Positions 1 to 11,095 of a stretch of 64,000 bases of DNA are shown in pieces. Each line of letters begins with the position of its first letter. The stretch's first letter is position 1. The stretch spans positions 1 to 64,000 of the forward strand of contig NW_022985206.1 in NCBI RefSeq assembly GCF_010093535.1, read 5' to 3'. The notes under the pieces were generated by a model. That model saw nothing but the letters and a program-made list of their open reading frames with translations. It searched no databases and was not told where the DNA came from. This DNA is from Lindgomyces ingoldianus. Lineage: Eukaryota; Ascomycota; Dothideomycetes; Pleosporales; Lindgomycetaceae. A program made the translations under genes and the position numbers.

Positions 1-4
1 TATT

Positions 5-182
5 TCTTTAAAAGTTTTATGTCTTATTTAAAAGCTTAAAGTGTAAGCTGTATCTAACATTCTTTTAGCGCGTCTAAGTAGTGTTGTGGGGAATGTATTA
101 GTGTAGAAAGAGTAGTTTAGTAGGGTCTTGGCAAAAGTAAGCAACTTAGGTGTGTAAGCAACTCGCCCATGAAGTACGTTAT
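5..182 (+). repeat. Direct repeat copy 1 (about 178 bp)
   Basis: This segment is matched in the same orientation at about 797-976, the two copies differing mainly by C/T and G/A changes. Shared landmarks include aaagtgtaagctgtatctaa, a TTCTTTTAGC run, a tagtttagtag motif and aacttaggtgtgtaagcaac. The copies flank the palindromic element at 190-650. They could be LTRs of a short element or parts of a larger repeat that the palindromic element invaded. Confidence 0.65.
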
Positions 183-189
183 ATACTAA

Positions 190-650
190 AGCTATATGTG
201 TAAGGATTTTCTCTTTAGCTATTAGCTATAGCTAATATAGCTAATTCTTTACACACTAAGCATAATTTAGGCTATGTTAGCATAAACTAGCCTAGTATGT
301 TTATAAAGTGTTATTTAAAGCTTAAAGTAAAGTTTAAGTATAACTATAACTATAAAAAAGCTTTTTATAAAAATTTTAAAGTAATTTAAAACAGTTTAGC
401 CTTATTAAAAATATTAAAGCTAAGTATAGTATCTAGAATAATAACATATATAACTTTAATAAAATAAGCTTTAAAATAAGCTAAATATTTACTAACTATA
501 CTTATACTTAAAACTTTACTTTAAGCTTTAAATAACACTTTATAAATATTTTAGGCTAGTTTATGCTAATATAGCCTAGATTATACTTAGTGTATAAATA
601 ATTAGCTATATTAGCTATAGCTACTAGCTAAAAGAAAAGTCCTTATATAT
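190..650. mobile_element. Palindromic MITE-like element, arms of about 150 bp
   Basis: The left arm (about 190-345) recurs as the reverse complement of the right arm (about 495-650). Examples are agctatagctaatatagc in both arms, the cataaactagcctag/ctaggctagtttatg pair and a matching ttatttaaagcttaaagtaaag segment. The central loop of about 150 bp is AT-rich and non-coding. Such a foldback structure fits a non-autonomous DNA transposon (MITE or foldback type) after heavy C-to-T mutation. I could not define a target-site duplication, so the class is open. Confidence 0.6.
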
Positions 651-796
651 ATAGCATAAGTATATGCTTAATAATTACCTACTTTTTATTATTACCTAGC
701 TTTTATAAGTTAGCTATAGAATTAGCTTATAAAAGCTATTTAGTATAATAGTTATTTATTATTTTTTTAAAAACTTTATACATAGCTATAGCATGT

Positions 797-976
797 TACT
801 TTAAAAGTATTACATTTTATTTAAAAGCCTAAAGTGTAAGCTGTATCTAATGTTCTTTTAGCATGTTTAAGTAGTGTTGTTAGGAATATATTAGTGTAAA
901 AAAAGTAGTTTAGTAGAGTCTTAGTAAAAGTAAGTAACTTAGGTGTGTAAGCAACTTGCTTAAGGAGTACGTTAAC
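797..976 (+). repeat. Direct repeat copy 2
   Basis: Second copy of the repeat at 5-182, same orientation, ending in a shared agtacgtta motif. Differences are mostly transitions. It runs straight into a truncated copy of the LTR-like repeat described at 1534-1839. Confidence 0.65.
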
Positions 977-1172
977 ACCTATAGGCCTTGTATAAAAGGA
1001 TATTAGAAAACTACTAAGCTGGCTAAGAGAAGAGGTGCGACTAAATAGAGGAATAGAGGTACAGCAGAGGGCAGGGCAGGGTCGGGGCTAGGTCGGGGTT
1101 GGGACCGATACAATAACCTTCTAGATAGGTTCCAAGCCATCCGAGATGGAACAATTCCTAAGAATCGTTACA
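971..1172 (-). repeat. Truncated copy of the ~291-bp LTR-like repeat
   Basis: Starts at acacctataggccttgta and ends at cgttaca, matching the second two thirds of the element at 1534-1839 in the same orientation (minus relative to the copies at 2874 and 48816). About 90-100 bp of one end are missing. It is less mutated than its neighbour, keeping GC-rich stretches around 1060-1110. Confidence 0.65.
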
Positions 1173-1533
1173 AAAGTGCTATATAAACTACTAATTAGTA
1201 TTAAAACTAGTTAAAAAGATAACATAAATGCGCCTAGTGCTATTAGATTATATAAGAACGTTAAAAACACCTACGCTAATAGTATTAAAGTTAGAGTTAG
1301 AGGGTTAAAGAGAAATATTTATGTAGAAGAATCTATTACTATTAGCACTATATAAAAGAGAAAAGAGCTAGAGGATTATATAATAAATTTTATAAAGTTA
1401 ATGCTAAAGAAAAGAAGGTAAAGAGAGAGAGAAAACCTTATTATATACACCTCTTTATATAAAGATTGTGCACTATTCTACTATAAAACTCTACATAAAC
1501 AGCCTATATACTACTAAACATTTACTAGATAAT

Positions 1534-1839
1534 TGTAACAGCACAGGTAAGACAATAGGTCTAAATGCGGTGGGAATCCACTTAGAGGCATATAGAAGTG
1601 TGTGGGGACGATGAACCTAGGAATTTCTATTAACACCTATAGGCCTTGTACAAAGGATATTAGAAAACTACTAAGCTAGCTATAGAGGCAAGGTGCAGCT
1701 AAATACATAAAGGAATAGGGGTACAGTAGAGGGTAGAGCAGAGTTAGAACTAGGTTAAGTTAGGGTTAGAGCTAATACAAGAACCTTTTAGATAGGTTCT
1801 AGGCAACCTAAGATAGAATAATTTATAAGAATTATTACA
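1534..1839 (-). mobile_element. Solo-LTR-like repeat, copy in minus orientation
   Basis: A 306-bp unit bounded by tgtaaca... and ...attaca, i.e. TG...CA ends with short terminal inverted repeats, as in LTRs. Its reverse complement aligns along its length with 2874-3164 and 48816-49106. No internal retrotransposon sequence adjoins it, so a solo LTR is the simplest reading. No clear target duplication is visible. Confidence 0.6.
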
Positions 1840-2659
1840 CTACCCTCTTCTTTATAAACTAATAGTCTTTATTAGTAATTTAGGTAAAAAATATTACTAT
1901 TACTTCTTTTATTCTTAAACTAAACTAGGTCTAATTTAGCTAGGTGTTTTTACTTAAAGTATTCTTTTGTACTACTAGTAGTGTCTTCTAAACTAAATGC
2001 TATACATGTAGTTCTTAATTATTAGAGTAGCAAGTGTAATTTATTAATTAAAGATAATTTAGATAAAATAATAAAGTCTTTTTTATAAGTTCTTCTTTCT
2101 AGATTATACGCTATAAGGTAGGCTACTATAGCTTTAAAAAAGTTTACCTAAGTATGTTTAAAACTATAGTTTAGTACCTATAAGCTAAAAGAAAGCTTCT
2201 CTTATAAGTAGAATAACTAATCTAACTAGAATACTTTTTTTTAATAGCTACACTAATAAAGCGCGCTTTAAATGTAGAAAACACTTTCTTTTTACAAGTT
2301 GTTATCTCTGTTCTAGGGACTTCTGGCTGATCACGTGATTCTCGTGTTGCGCTGTTAGAAAGAAATTCCACTGCTGATTATCGCATAATCTAGTAGCTGT
2401 CTGACACTCGCTTATGGTCCACTCAGAGACTGTAACAGATAAACGTATAAAGCTAAATAATAGTAGCTTAAAGCTTTTGCTAGAAGATAGACTATTATTT
2501 ATAAAGTTATTTATAAACTATAACTAACCTATTCTAATGTACAGCATTACTAGAGCAAGTTCTAACAAATAGAGTAAAGTATAAGCAGAATATAATTAAA
2601 TAGACCTGCACAAACAAAAGAGAAGTAACTAGTATAAAAGGTAACTTTTTAGATAAAAA

Positions 2660-2683
2660 TAAAAAGTTACTAGTGTTTATACA
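2660..2683 (-). repeat. Fragment matching the LTR edge of the element at 52959-54595
   Basis: About 22 bp including aaaagttactagtgttta are the reverse complement of the junction between the left LTR and the internal part of the 1637-bp element at 52959-54595. It suggests that a relic of the same family lies in this left-hand AT block. The match is short and the flanks have diverged. Confidence 0.4.
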
Positions 2684-2873
2684 CAGTAGCAGTGTTATAG
2701 TCTAGATACTAGTTATTGCGTAAGAAGGATTACATAACTATATTACATAATGCTTGTGCACAAACCTTTATGCGCGAACATGTAGATATTCTCCTTTTTA
2801 TCTGTATACAGGAGAGAAGATAAGCAATAACTAGAAATCTGTTGCCTACCCTACCTACTCTATACACTGTACA

Positions 2874-3164
2874 TGTAATGATTCTCATGAATCGTTCCAT
2901 CTCGGGTCGCTCAGAACCTATCCGAAGGGTCCCCGTATCAGCCCTGACCCTAACTTAACCCTGTCCCCCGCAGTTACCTCTATTCTCTTAAGTATTTAGT
3001 TGCACTTTTTCTCTTAGCTAGCTTAGTAGTTTTCTAATATTCTTTTATGCAAGGCTTATAGGTTTTAATAGCATTCCTAGGTTTCTAAGTTCCTACGCAC
3101 TTCTATATACCTCTAAGTAGATTCATACCGCATTTAGACCTATTATGTTGCCTGTGCCGTTACA
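2874..3164 (+). mobile_element. Solo-LTR-like repeat, 291 bp
   Basis: Begins tgtaatgattctcatg and ends gccgttaca (TG...CA). It is the same length as the copy at 48816-49106 and aligns with it throughout, including the ccctgaccctaacttaaccc tract and the ctattctcttaagtatttag tract. Differences are almost all transitions. Flanking 5-mers (gtaca/acgta) do not form a convincing target duplication. Confidence 0.65.
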
Positions 3165-3744
3165 ACGTAGTTATATGTAGTTTATAAGCTTTATTTAAGC
3201 TACTTATTAAAGGTTTTTAAAATCACCTTTAAAGCTTTTAACTTATTATAGATAGTTTCTTTATTCTTAATTATAAAGTTGTTTGTTGCGTTAATAGTGC
3301 TTTTAATAAGCATATAGAAGTTTAATAAAGCTTTATGTTAAGCTTTATATAGCCTTAGGTTATTATAGTTGTCTTTATAAGCTATTATATAGAATTGCTA
3401 ATTATTATAGTTTAGGTTAGAGACTATATAGTTAAGGCTTAGCTAACTGCTGCCTATATAAAAATTTATCACTATAGGCCTCTATAGCATAGAGTTAATC
3501 TATAGATTTTCTAGCTAGAGATTTAAGTTAATATACTCTTAGATACATTCTTTAGTTACTTAAGTTTTATTATAATTAAACTAGAGCTTCTAGTTACTCT
3601 CTTTAGTAAGCTATATAAAGACATTAATAGCTAAATTTATTTTAAAGTGTGTTAATAAAGTAAAAAGTTACTTATATAAATTAAGTAAGTTTTCTATTAT
3701 TAAACAGTCTTAGTTTAGTAGCCTGCGCTTAGTAAACTACGCTT

Positions 3745-3884
3745 AGAATAGAAAAAAAGTTATTATTTAGTTAATTAAGCTTAGTTAGTAAGTAAACTAT
3801 AATTAGTATATTTAGAATAGATAAAAAGTTGTTGTTTAGTAAATTAGGCTTAGCTAGTAAGCAAGCTATAATTAGTATGTATTA
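3745..3884 (+). repeat. Tandem duplication, two ~69-bp units
   Basis: Two adjacent units, about 3745-3813 and 3814-3884, share agaataga, aaaaagtt, tttagt and actataattagtat blocks in the same order. They differ by transitions and a few other changes. Non-coding and AT-rich. Confidence 0.55.
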
Positions 3885-3969
3885 AACTTTACAAGGCTTC
3901 TATTAGCTAGATGCAAAAGCTAAATGTGTAGTAGTAACTATAGTACTAGTTAGAAGCGCAACTCTAGGC

Positions 3970-4146
3970 TTATAACTCTCGCATGAGCTAAGAAGAGGTT
4001 ATAGGGTAAGCAAGTTAGCAAGGTATTAAGATCTAAACAAGGTGAATTATACTAGTGTATTGTAAGGTCTAAGAAGCCTGAGAGAGCTCTGGGTTGACTA
4101 TATACTGTATGAGAAAGGAGCTAGTCCTAATGAGACACGTGCGACA
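3970..4146 (+). repeat. Dispersed repeat copy, ends in gacacgtgcgaca
   Basis: Contains ctctcgcatgagc, aacaaggtgaatt, tgtaaggtctaag, gagagagctct, actatatactgt and gacacgtgcgaca in order. The same blocks in reverse order on the other strand occur at 18308-18520, and the right-hand part recurs at 16785-16955. The TGTAAGG...GCGACA part has TG...CA ends, so an LTR remnant is possible. Copies in the gene-rich zone are less AT-shifted. Confidence 0.6.
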
Positions 4147-5526
4147 TGTTGTCGCGTTAAGTTACGACCAGGCGGACTGCCTTTCCACGAAAAGCGTCTT
4201 ACCGATCGCAAGGCGTAGAAACTTTGCTTAGCAGTTTATATGCATCTCTTCAACGATGATTTTCCTCGAGACAGCCTCGTGTATCCGTCTCAGCCTCATC
4301 CTTCGAGAGCCTAGCAAGGTTTACGAGCTTGGACTCTCTTCTTATTGTCCGCGCCAAGTCTTAAAGATTTCACTGTTGACGCAACCGCTCGACTATTCTC
4401 GAGAGCGTCAGACTAAACGAATACCAAATTTCTAAATGAGATGAATGCGTACTGGTCGGTCAGCGATGAATCCTTGATGGCTTGCCGAAATCTGCAGGGC
4501 CGAGAGGTTGTATTCACCCGACAATTTCCTTTAAGGAGAAGCCTCAGCTTATCGAATCGACCGCACCTCAATTGAACAGTTGCGCTTCTAACGGGACCTA
4601 ACATAACTACCACTCTGCCACAGACCAAGGTGTCGCGGGCAGCCTCGTGAGAAGAAAGCGGAGAACCCCGGTTTCAAAACCTCAGGGCTGCGATTTATTA
4701 GGCGAACGGTCATTAAGCATATTTCGACAACGTCGCTGGTCATAACGAACGTTGTGCTAGTTGTTGGCAGAGAGAGACTGGTCACTGACTTTGGGCCAGT
4801 GAAACGCGCCCAATCCTTCCATTCTCAATCTTCCAAGGTTCAATTCTTTAACCCAAGCCCCTGTTATTCCCGCTCCTCCACCCCTAATTTATTTTAGCAA
4901 AGTGTCTCTATCTTTACTCTGTGTACAAACGCACAAAATTGCCCGAAATACCCTCTTTCAGCCGCCCTAGGACAAAGGCTGCCCTCATGAGATAGGATCC
5001 TGAAGGATGGGGAATTGAACTTGAAACAAACGCTTCCAATCTCCGTGTCCTCGTTATTTCACAGCCTACCCCCAAATGGAGTCCGAAACGCAGTCTTGTT
5101 GGCTTGGCGATATGTTACAGTAAGGTGTGGCGTGGTTTCGTGCGTGATGTTTTTCGCGGGAATGGCGTGTGGCTGAACCCTACCTAGGTCTGTGCTCAAT
5201 GACGGGTCTGAGCCCAATGGGGAAGGAAGCTATACCCTTTCCGGCTTGCGACTGAGCAGACCAGGAACCTTCATGCGCGATCTGATGAAGTGGAATGTTG
5301 GTTAGTTGGAGACTTGCCAACGGTATGTAACAAGGTTCACACTCAAAATATTGTGTATTTTATGCAAATATCCAGGTATTTAAGAAGCCAACACTGCCAA
5401 CAAAGACTCACCAGTCTTGAGCACGCAAACCGACTTCTTTAGTCTGATTATTATAACCCTTTTCTATTCAAAATTTTCTAGGTTCCTTTCTGATTCACTA
5501 ATTCAGAACGCCTCCCAACTCCCAAG
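4147..5526. other. Intergenic, upstream of the secreted-protein gene
   Basis: Composition is ordinary and codons look random in all frames. ORFs of about 70 codons here overlap on both strands and carry no recognisable motif, so I call none. A tatttaag motif at about 5375 lies some 150 bp before the ATG at 5527 and could be a TATA-like element. The last 60 bp before the ATG are pyrimidine-rich, as in many fungal leaders. Confidence 0.5.
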
Positions 5527-6668
5527 ATGTTTGCCGTGAAGGGGTTACAGGTCCTTTCAGTTCTTCTTCCTCTCGCTCACTCTGCCGTTGTTCCCCGTGA
5601 AGTAGTTCCTAGAGAGGAGGTTCACGTTGATGCAATCCGCCTCATGAAATGCGCCAATCTCTTCACCGTCAAGGCTGGAATTGGAGGCTGGGAGCAGGGC
5701 CAGGCAGCGTACTGGGAGCGAGAAACCGACTTTACGGCGCAACCTACCGATCGCGTTATTTTTGAGATGGTAAGCCTGATGCCCCTCCGTAGACGGTATG
5801 GAATATCTTTCGCTAACTGATGATATGTGCATAGTATACTGCAATGGAAGACAGCTTCTATAATGGCGCCAACAAACATTATGAAGGAAACTCTATAGGA
5901 CCAGCAGCAACTCATTTCACAGTCGATTTCCAAGACCCGGGTGAAATCAAGCCGCCTAACAAGATCTGGGTTGGACGTGCTGTTTATGGTACCAACTCGT
6001 ACAACTGCCTTACTGATGATGCATTCGAATACACGGACGATAAATATGGGAAGTGCTATTCCTACGCCCGGTGTGTTCAAAAGGATGCCCTCCAGGTTGC
6101 AGTTTCCGCATCCAAGGACAGCATCAGAGTCAGCGGCCTCCCACCAGCAAACGAAATCTATGCGCATCTCTCGGAAAGATATAACGACGCGACGCATACT
6201 TGCGATCCCACTCCCGTCGACCTAGGCGTCCAAGGGTGTAAAGTCCACTTTGTCTGCAACGACAACAACGCTGCAGTAGCCCAGGACCCCGCCGTTCTCC
6301 CAGCATTGCGAGAACAGATGACCAAATTCGGTGCAACAGCTTTGTTCACAACGGAAGTGGTTAATGAGCAGGTAATGAATGCTGGGTGCACACCTGCATG
6401 CTGGAATACTGTCGAACGAACCTATCGCACAATGCCAACGTTTGCTCAAATCATCGCTAGAGCCATACCCCAAGATAATTCAAGGTTTGGTTACGAAGTA
6501 TCGAGGATGGAAGCACATATCAAGTGTGATCCAGATCCAGGAAATGAGGCCTTGTGTGGTGCTCTTGGATCTGTCTTCAGTCTTCTTGGCATGGTCCCTT
6601 CCTTTAGTAAGGTTGCAGAGTTTGCTGGCATTGGCGTCGAAACAGCTTGTAGTGCTACGAGCGGTTGA
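5527..6668 (+). CDS. Cysteine-rich secreted protein of unknown function (358 aa, one intron)
   Basis: Two exons join in frame: 5527-5769 and 5835-6668, separated by a 65-nt intron (gtaagc...gcatag). The joined protein is 358 residues. Residues 1-18 form a hydrophobic signal peptide ending LAHSA, so it should enter the secretory pathway. A short duplicated VVPRE motif follows directly, then a domain with about 12 cysteines, an even number that fits disulphide bonding outside the cell. There are no membrane segments after the signal and no GPI-type tail. I recognise no family or catalytic motif. The gene stands alone, about 1.4 kb from the RIP-like block, a common setting for fungal candidate effectors; that role is only an inference. 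The ATG lies in a good context (ccaagATG). Reading through the intron would stop the ORF at 5820, which supports splicing. Confidence 0.75.
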
Positions 6669-9600
6669 TGAGCCAGGAAGGCTTGTCTACGAAGGGTTGT
6701 CATCTTCAGCTTATTTTCTCTTATGTTGTATATTTAGGAAAAGCACTTAAATCTTTTTAGAAAGACAACTTTCAAACAATTTAACGTTCACAATCATCTG
6801 ACTAGTCTTAAACAGTAACGCCACATTCACAATATTCTAGGTGCATTTGTCACATACAACTATCCGCCTATATATATCCTTCTGCAGTGCTAGCTGGGAG
6901 GTTGACCTTTTGGCAAACGCAACAGCATTTCTCAAGAATTGCTGCTAAAGGAACCCTATTGTTTCACTGTCGTAGATGCATTCTTCTTCAAACAACTGAA
7001 TATTCAATTAAATCACAAATTGAATGATATGCTAGAAGATATCGAGGCAATTTTACGTTCATCTGTATATCACGCTTCCGTCAATGACCATTCTCATACT
7101 CATCGTGTACACCATCCTTTCTGCAATGTCCCAGACAATGAGAGATTAATCCACAAGGCCACCCCGGCTTCCTCTTGCACTACCCCACGGCCGCTATGAG
7201 CCTATCATGGTGGCTACACCCATGAAATCGCTGTGAGAATGTCGGCATAGCTTCGAGCACACGTCCCCAAGCAACTTGAAGTCGCGTAGTCTTCAGAAAA
7301 TGCGGCGGAAGTCTTGGTCGATAGGTTAGGTTGCATTTAGTGACCACGTTGGACACCACGCAGCGTAAGACGGGGCTGAACGGCTTGGGTGATGTAGACG
7401 CCACCTTGGCATACTCTCCCTAGGGGTAGCTAGGTAAATGTAGAGAAAGGGAAGTTGAAGTACGAGCCATTTTGCATGCAGATAGAAGAGGGTTTAGTCC
7501 AGTCGCATTACAACTTTCTGGGCAGTTCGAAGTCCTGCATGATCGACGGGTGGGAGAGCAAGCAGTCGTAGCTACGTCGGAAGTAAGCTACTGATCAACC
7601 AAATGATATCAACAACAGGCCCTGTCCATACAGAAGCAGGCGTAACGCATGTATCCTATTGTGGGCCTGTTAGAGACGGGCTATTTGTGAGTGCGCTGTA
7701 AGTGTAAGGAAAACCGTAGGTAGTTAGCATGTTAATTTATTATGGAGCAGATGTGCCAAATAGAATTGGAGTGGGGGTCGAGATAGAGCTGCTGGGGTAG
7801 TGGAACGGGTGGAGGCAGCAATGAAGGAACAGCATTGCTTGGCAGCAGTGTGAAAAGTGGTCACTGGGTTGAAGATCAAGCGGCTAGATACCGTTTATGT
7901 TGTCGTGGGCGATGCCCATATTCCGTAACAACTACTCAGGCCGTCACTACAAAATAATGCCCAAGAACAAGCCACAAATATGCTTAGACACAGAGGGCCT
8001 GATATAAGACACGATACCCACATTTTGCAGTTGATTTAGGAGAAATTTGGGAATGATGCAGGCGATTACAGAATTACGAATTCTTCCAACGAGCGCGAAG
8101 GTTATAATACGCCCAAAGTCCCCATAGCTTTATAATGGCTCACGGGCCTCAAATATTGGTCACAATCGGGTGAAGATACATGCTAGTAGGAAATGGTGGA
8201 GGTGTCAACTCGGCGTCTGAGGTTAATTTAAATGAAGACAAAGTTCCACATCGCCGCCTCCGGAGCTGCAGTAGCGAGAGTGGCTAAAGAGTAACACGAT
8301 GTGAGATGCAGAGCCCGTGAAGGGAGAATGTATGAGAATGAACACAAAAGGGACTAAAGGAGACTGAGGAAAATAGGGAAGCTCAAAATGGTAGTGCCTC
8401 CCGCCCGTGAATTACAATAAAGCAACGAACCCGTGCGAGACTATAGCTCATAGAACTCACATTCGCCTCTATGGAAAAGGGTCGGATTGTAAATTATACC
8501 ACCATGGAACGAGGCGTCATGCCGCGAGAGATCTTCTTTTAGAATTTTAAGCATCTTTGAGACAAGCCGAGCGTTCTGGCAGAGCAGGGCAGAGCCCGCC
8601 GACACAAACCCTTCGTTCGTGAAGGGTAGAGAGATGCAGTCCAGGTAAGGTTTGGTAGGTAAAAGTCAGAGCCAACCCAACTTCCATGGGTTATTTCCAT
8701 CATGATCCAGCATGTTGGGGTACGGCATTCCCCTAGTAATTGAAGGTGGGGTGTCCGGGAAATGATCCACGTTCACTTGCAGTTCACTTGCAGTTCACAT
8801 GATAACAAGAGTCCAAGTCCTCCGAATGGCTACGATACGCATATTTGGGGGGTAACGCTGCCATTAATTATCTTAGCAATATCCTTCATCCACTTGAGCA
8901 AGATCGCCTCCCCAAGTAGTATAAGTGACTGGGTAGGAGTGCAGAAGAATACTGCTAAACCTGAATTGAGGGGGAAGAGGCTGAATTCGCGTCGGTCAAA
9001 GGGCCATGACGAAGGCCTAAAGAGTACTTCTCGAAGCTTCGCCGATATAAGGAAACAGAATCAGAAACAGAAGTAGACGGATAGTTTTCGCCGCCCCAGA
9101 CGGGGCCAGAATGAGGAAAGGGCGCGAAAGGTAATGTCTTAGAAACTCTTAGCGGATGAGCTAAGAGCGCAACACTTCTCTCGAAAATGCTCTATTTTCT
9201 CACAGGGCGTAACTTCCAGAACGTGAGAAAGGTGCACGGCTGAGAGGGCAAGTACTAGAATTTTACGTGAGAGCTTCAGGAACATAGGCGTACGGCAGGG
9301 AGCCTGAAAACTATCAATCCTCCAGTCGATTGGAACATCGTCAGAACCAAGAACAGGCAATAAGCACCTTAGCTATTCTTAGCTATTCTTGGACTGACGG
9401 CTCTCACAGGATTGACGACTTGTCGCCGACCGACCGACGATCAAACAGGACGCAGCGCAGGTCATGCACCTGCATGGATCAAGGGCAGCCCAATGTGGTG
9501 GCGCACCTGTATTCTGTGGACCAACAAATCGCATTACTCGCGGCTATCTGAAACCCCAAAATCGCGTGAAGATCAATAATACCAAACACCCATCACCAGC

Positions 9601-9748
9601 TGCATATGAAATCTGCAAAAGTTGTCGATCTCCAGCAACCATATCGCATAAGAAAATCATGTTCGCGAATACGAGCAACCTCATCCTCTAGCGGCAGTAC
9701 GCCTGACTAGCTCGTTGACCCAAGAAAACTCTGAGAGTGACCTCGAGA
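6669..9748. other. 3-kb gene-poor spacer
   Basis: No coding region could be supported. ORFs of 60-104 codons (for example 8762-9076 plus) have no recognisable motif and poor coding character. A doubled ttcacttgcag motif occurs at about 8772-8795. Nothing resembling a tRNA, a rRNA or an intact mobile element was seen. Confidence 0.5.
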
Positions 9749-11095
9749 TTACGATTTCGTCTCGTAGCTGAGGATTGGTACCTTCTCTTCATCCTTCAGC
9801 AGGAAATTCCACATGCAGTCTGCTGCAACTTTCGCCCCATCCATATCGTTGATCTTCTCAGCAAGAGCCCTTGCATTCGACCTGTAGCTAGCGTCCCGCT
9901 GTACCTTTTGCACAGCCTCGCGGATGGCCTTAGGGTTCCAGTGTTGTCGCTGCACACGGATACCAACTCCGGCGTTCATTGCATTGTCGAGATTGGTCTG
10001 CTGCTCGATCTGCAATGCCACGCCAACAATGGGGGTACCTGCCGCCATTGCAGTCTGTACTGTGCCCTGACCACCATGGATGACAGCAACATCTGCCAGT
10101 GCAGTCGCCTTCAGAGCAGGGATGAATCGGTCCGTCACAAGCAGGCGCGGATCATTGCCTGCGACGGCACGGGCTTCGTCTGGTGAGCAAATTGATGGCG
10201 ATGCAAGGACAACAATATTCCAGTCGTCATTGGGAGACATGGTGAAAGCGCGAATGGCCTCGAAAAGGAATTCTTCGGTACCGGAGCTACCCATTGTGAC
10301 AAGAATAGCGGGGCCGGGGCCTTTGCGCATGTGTGCAACAATATCCGCATCGAGCTCAGCGTCGCTCTTTGCAAAGAGTGGGCCCGTTATAGCGATATTG
10401 CGTGGCAGTCGGTCGGAGTAGTCGGCGTGGAATACTGGGTGGTCGTTGACAAGATTTAGGTCAGCCATATTCATATCAAAAAGGCTTATCGGCCCCTTGA
10501 TAGGCTAGCCACATGCGGCGGCGGCAGCGCCAAGTCGATGTTGACGAAAAATGGGCGCACGTATCATCAGGCCGCTCCCCCACCATGCTAGCTTCTGGCG
10601 GATAGGGCGAGGCAGACGAGTGAATAGCGGCATCATGTCAGGTAGGTCCCGGATTAAGCCATTGGTGAAACTAGATGGGTGTAGCGGCACAGGAAGGAAG
10701 TTGATAGTCCGTATGCCAAGTAAGCGTGCTGCAATGCTAGCAGGAGCCCACATTCCGTGGAACACAGCATCTGGTCGTAGAGAACGGAAAGCTTCCAGCT
10801 GGCCATCGATGAAGGTTTTGGCAATTTGCTCCGAGCCAAAGAATTCTGGAAAATCCCATCCCAAATCGTGGGCAACGCTGCGGCCTTTGACACGGGGTTG
10901 ACAGGCGACAATTTCGAAACCAGCACTTGTGATCAAGTGCTCGAAACGACTTCCGCATGAAAGGAAGGTGATCTTTAGGTCGTGTCCAAGGGGACAGCTC
11001 TCCCGCAGCGCGACAGCTATGGCGATGGCTCTCGTAGCATCTCCGGCGTCTTGGAAAGCCACACTGACGACGAGGTGGGTGCTTGTAGTCGCCAT
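9749..11095 (-). pseudogene. UDP-glycosyltransferase (MGT/GT1-like), reading frame disrupted
   Basis: Two ORFs in the same frame, 11095-10505 (N half) and 10474-9749 (C half), together match one GT-B glycosyltransferase of about 450 residues, the usual family length. The N half opens with a Rossmann-like strand (HLVVSVAFQDAGDATRAIAIA) and a DAVFHGMWAPASIAARLLGI acceptor-side segment. The C half has ILVTMGSSGTEEF and the sugar-nucleotide site VIHGGQGTVQTAMAAGTPIV with a following EQQTNLDNA, typical of UDP-glycosyltransferases. The product would transfer a sugar to a small lipophilic acceptor in the cytosol. A TAG at 10505-10507 separates the halves. In a neighbouring frame the same bases read LPPPHVASLS, which resembles the LGLPP segment usual here, so two compensating 1-nt shifts (near 10527-10530 and 10493-10500) explain the break better than a simple nonsense change. 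It may be a pseudogene or an assembly error. It lies 0.65 kb downstream of an MFS exporter on the same strand. Confidence 0.8.

Larger units (their letters stand above)
1..4146. other. AT-rich, RIP-like repeat block, no intact gene
   Basis: The stretch is very AT-rich, with dense TA dinucleotides and stop codons in every frame, and has no ORF with recognisable protein similarity. It is made of overlapping decayed repeats listed separately (direct repeats, a palindromic element, LTR-like copies, a small tandem duplication). Composition changes abruptly to ordinary GC content near 4140. This is what RIP-mutated transposon DNA looks like in filamentous ascomycetes; the RIP reading is an inference from composition and from transition-only differences between copies. 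Confidence 0.8.
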
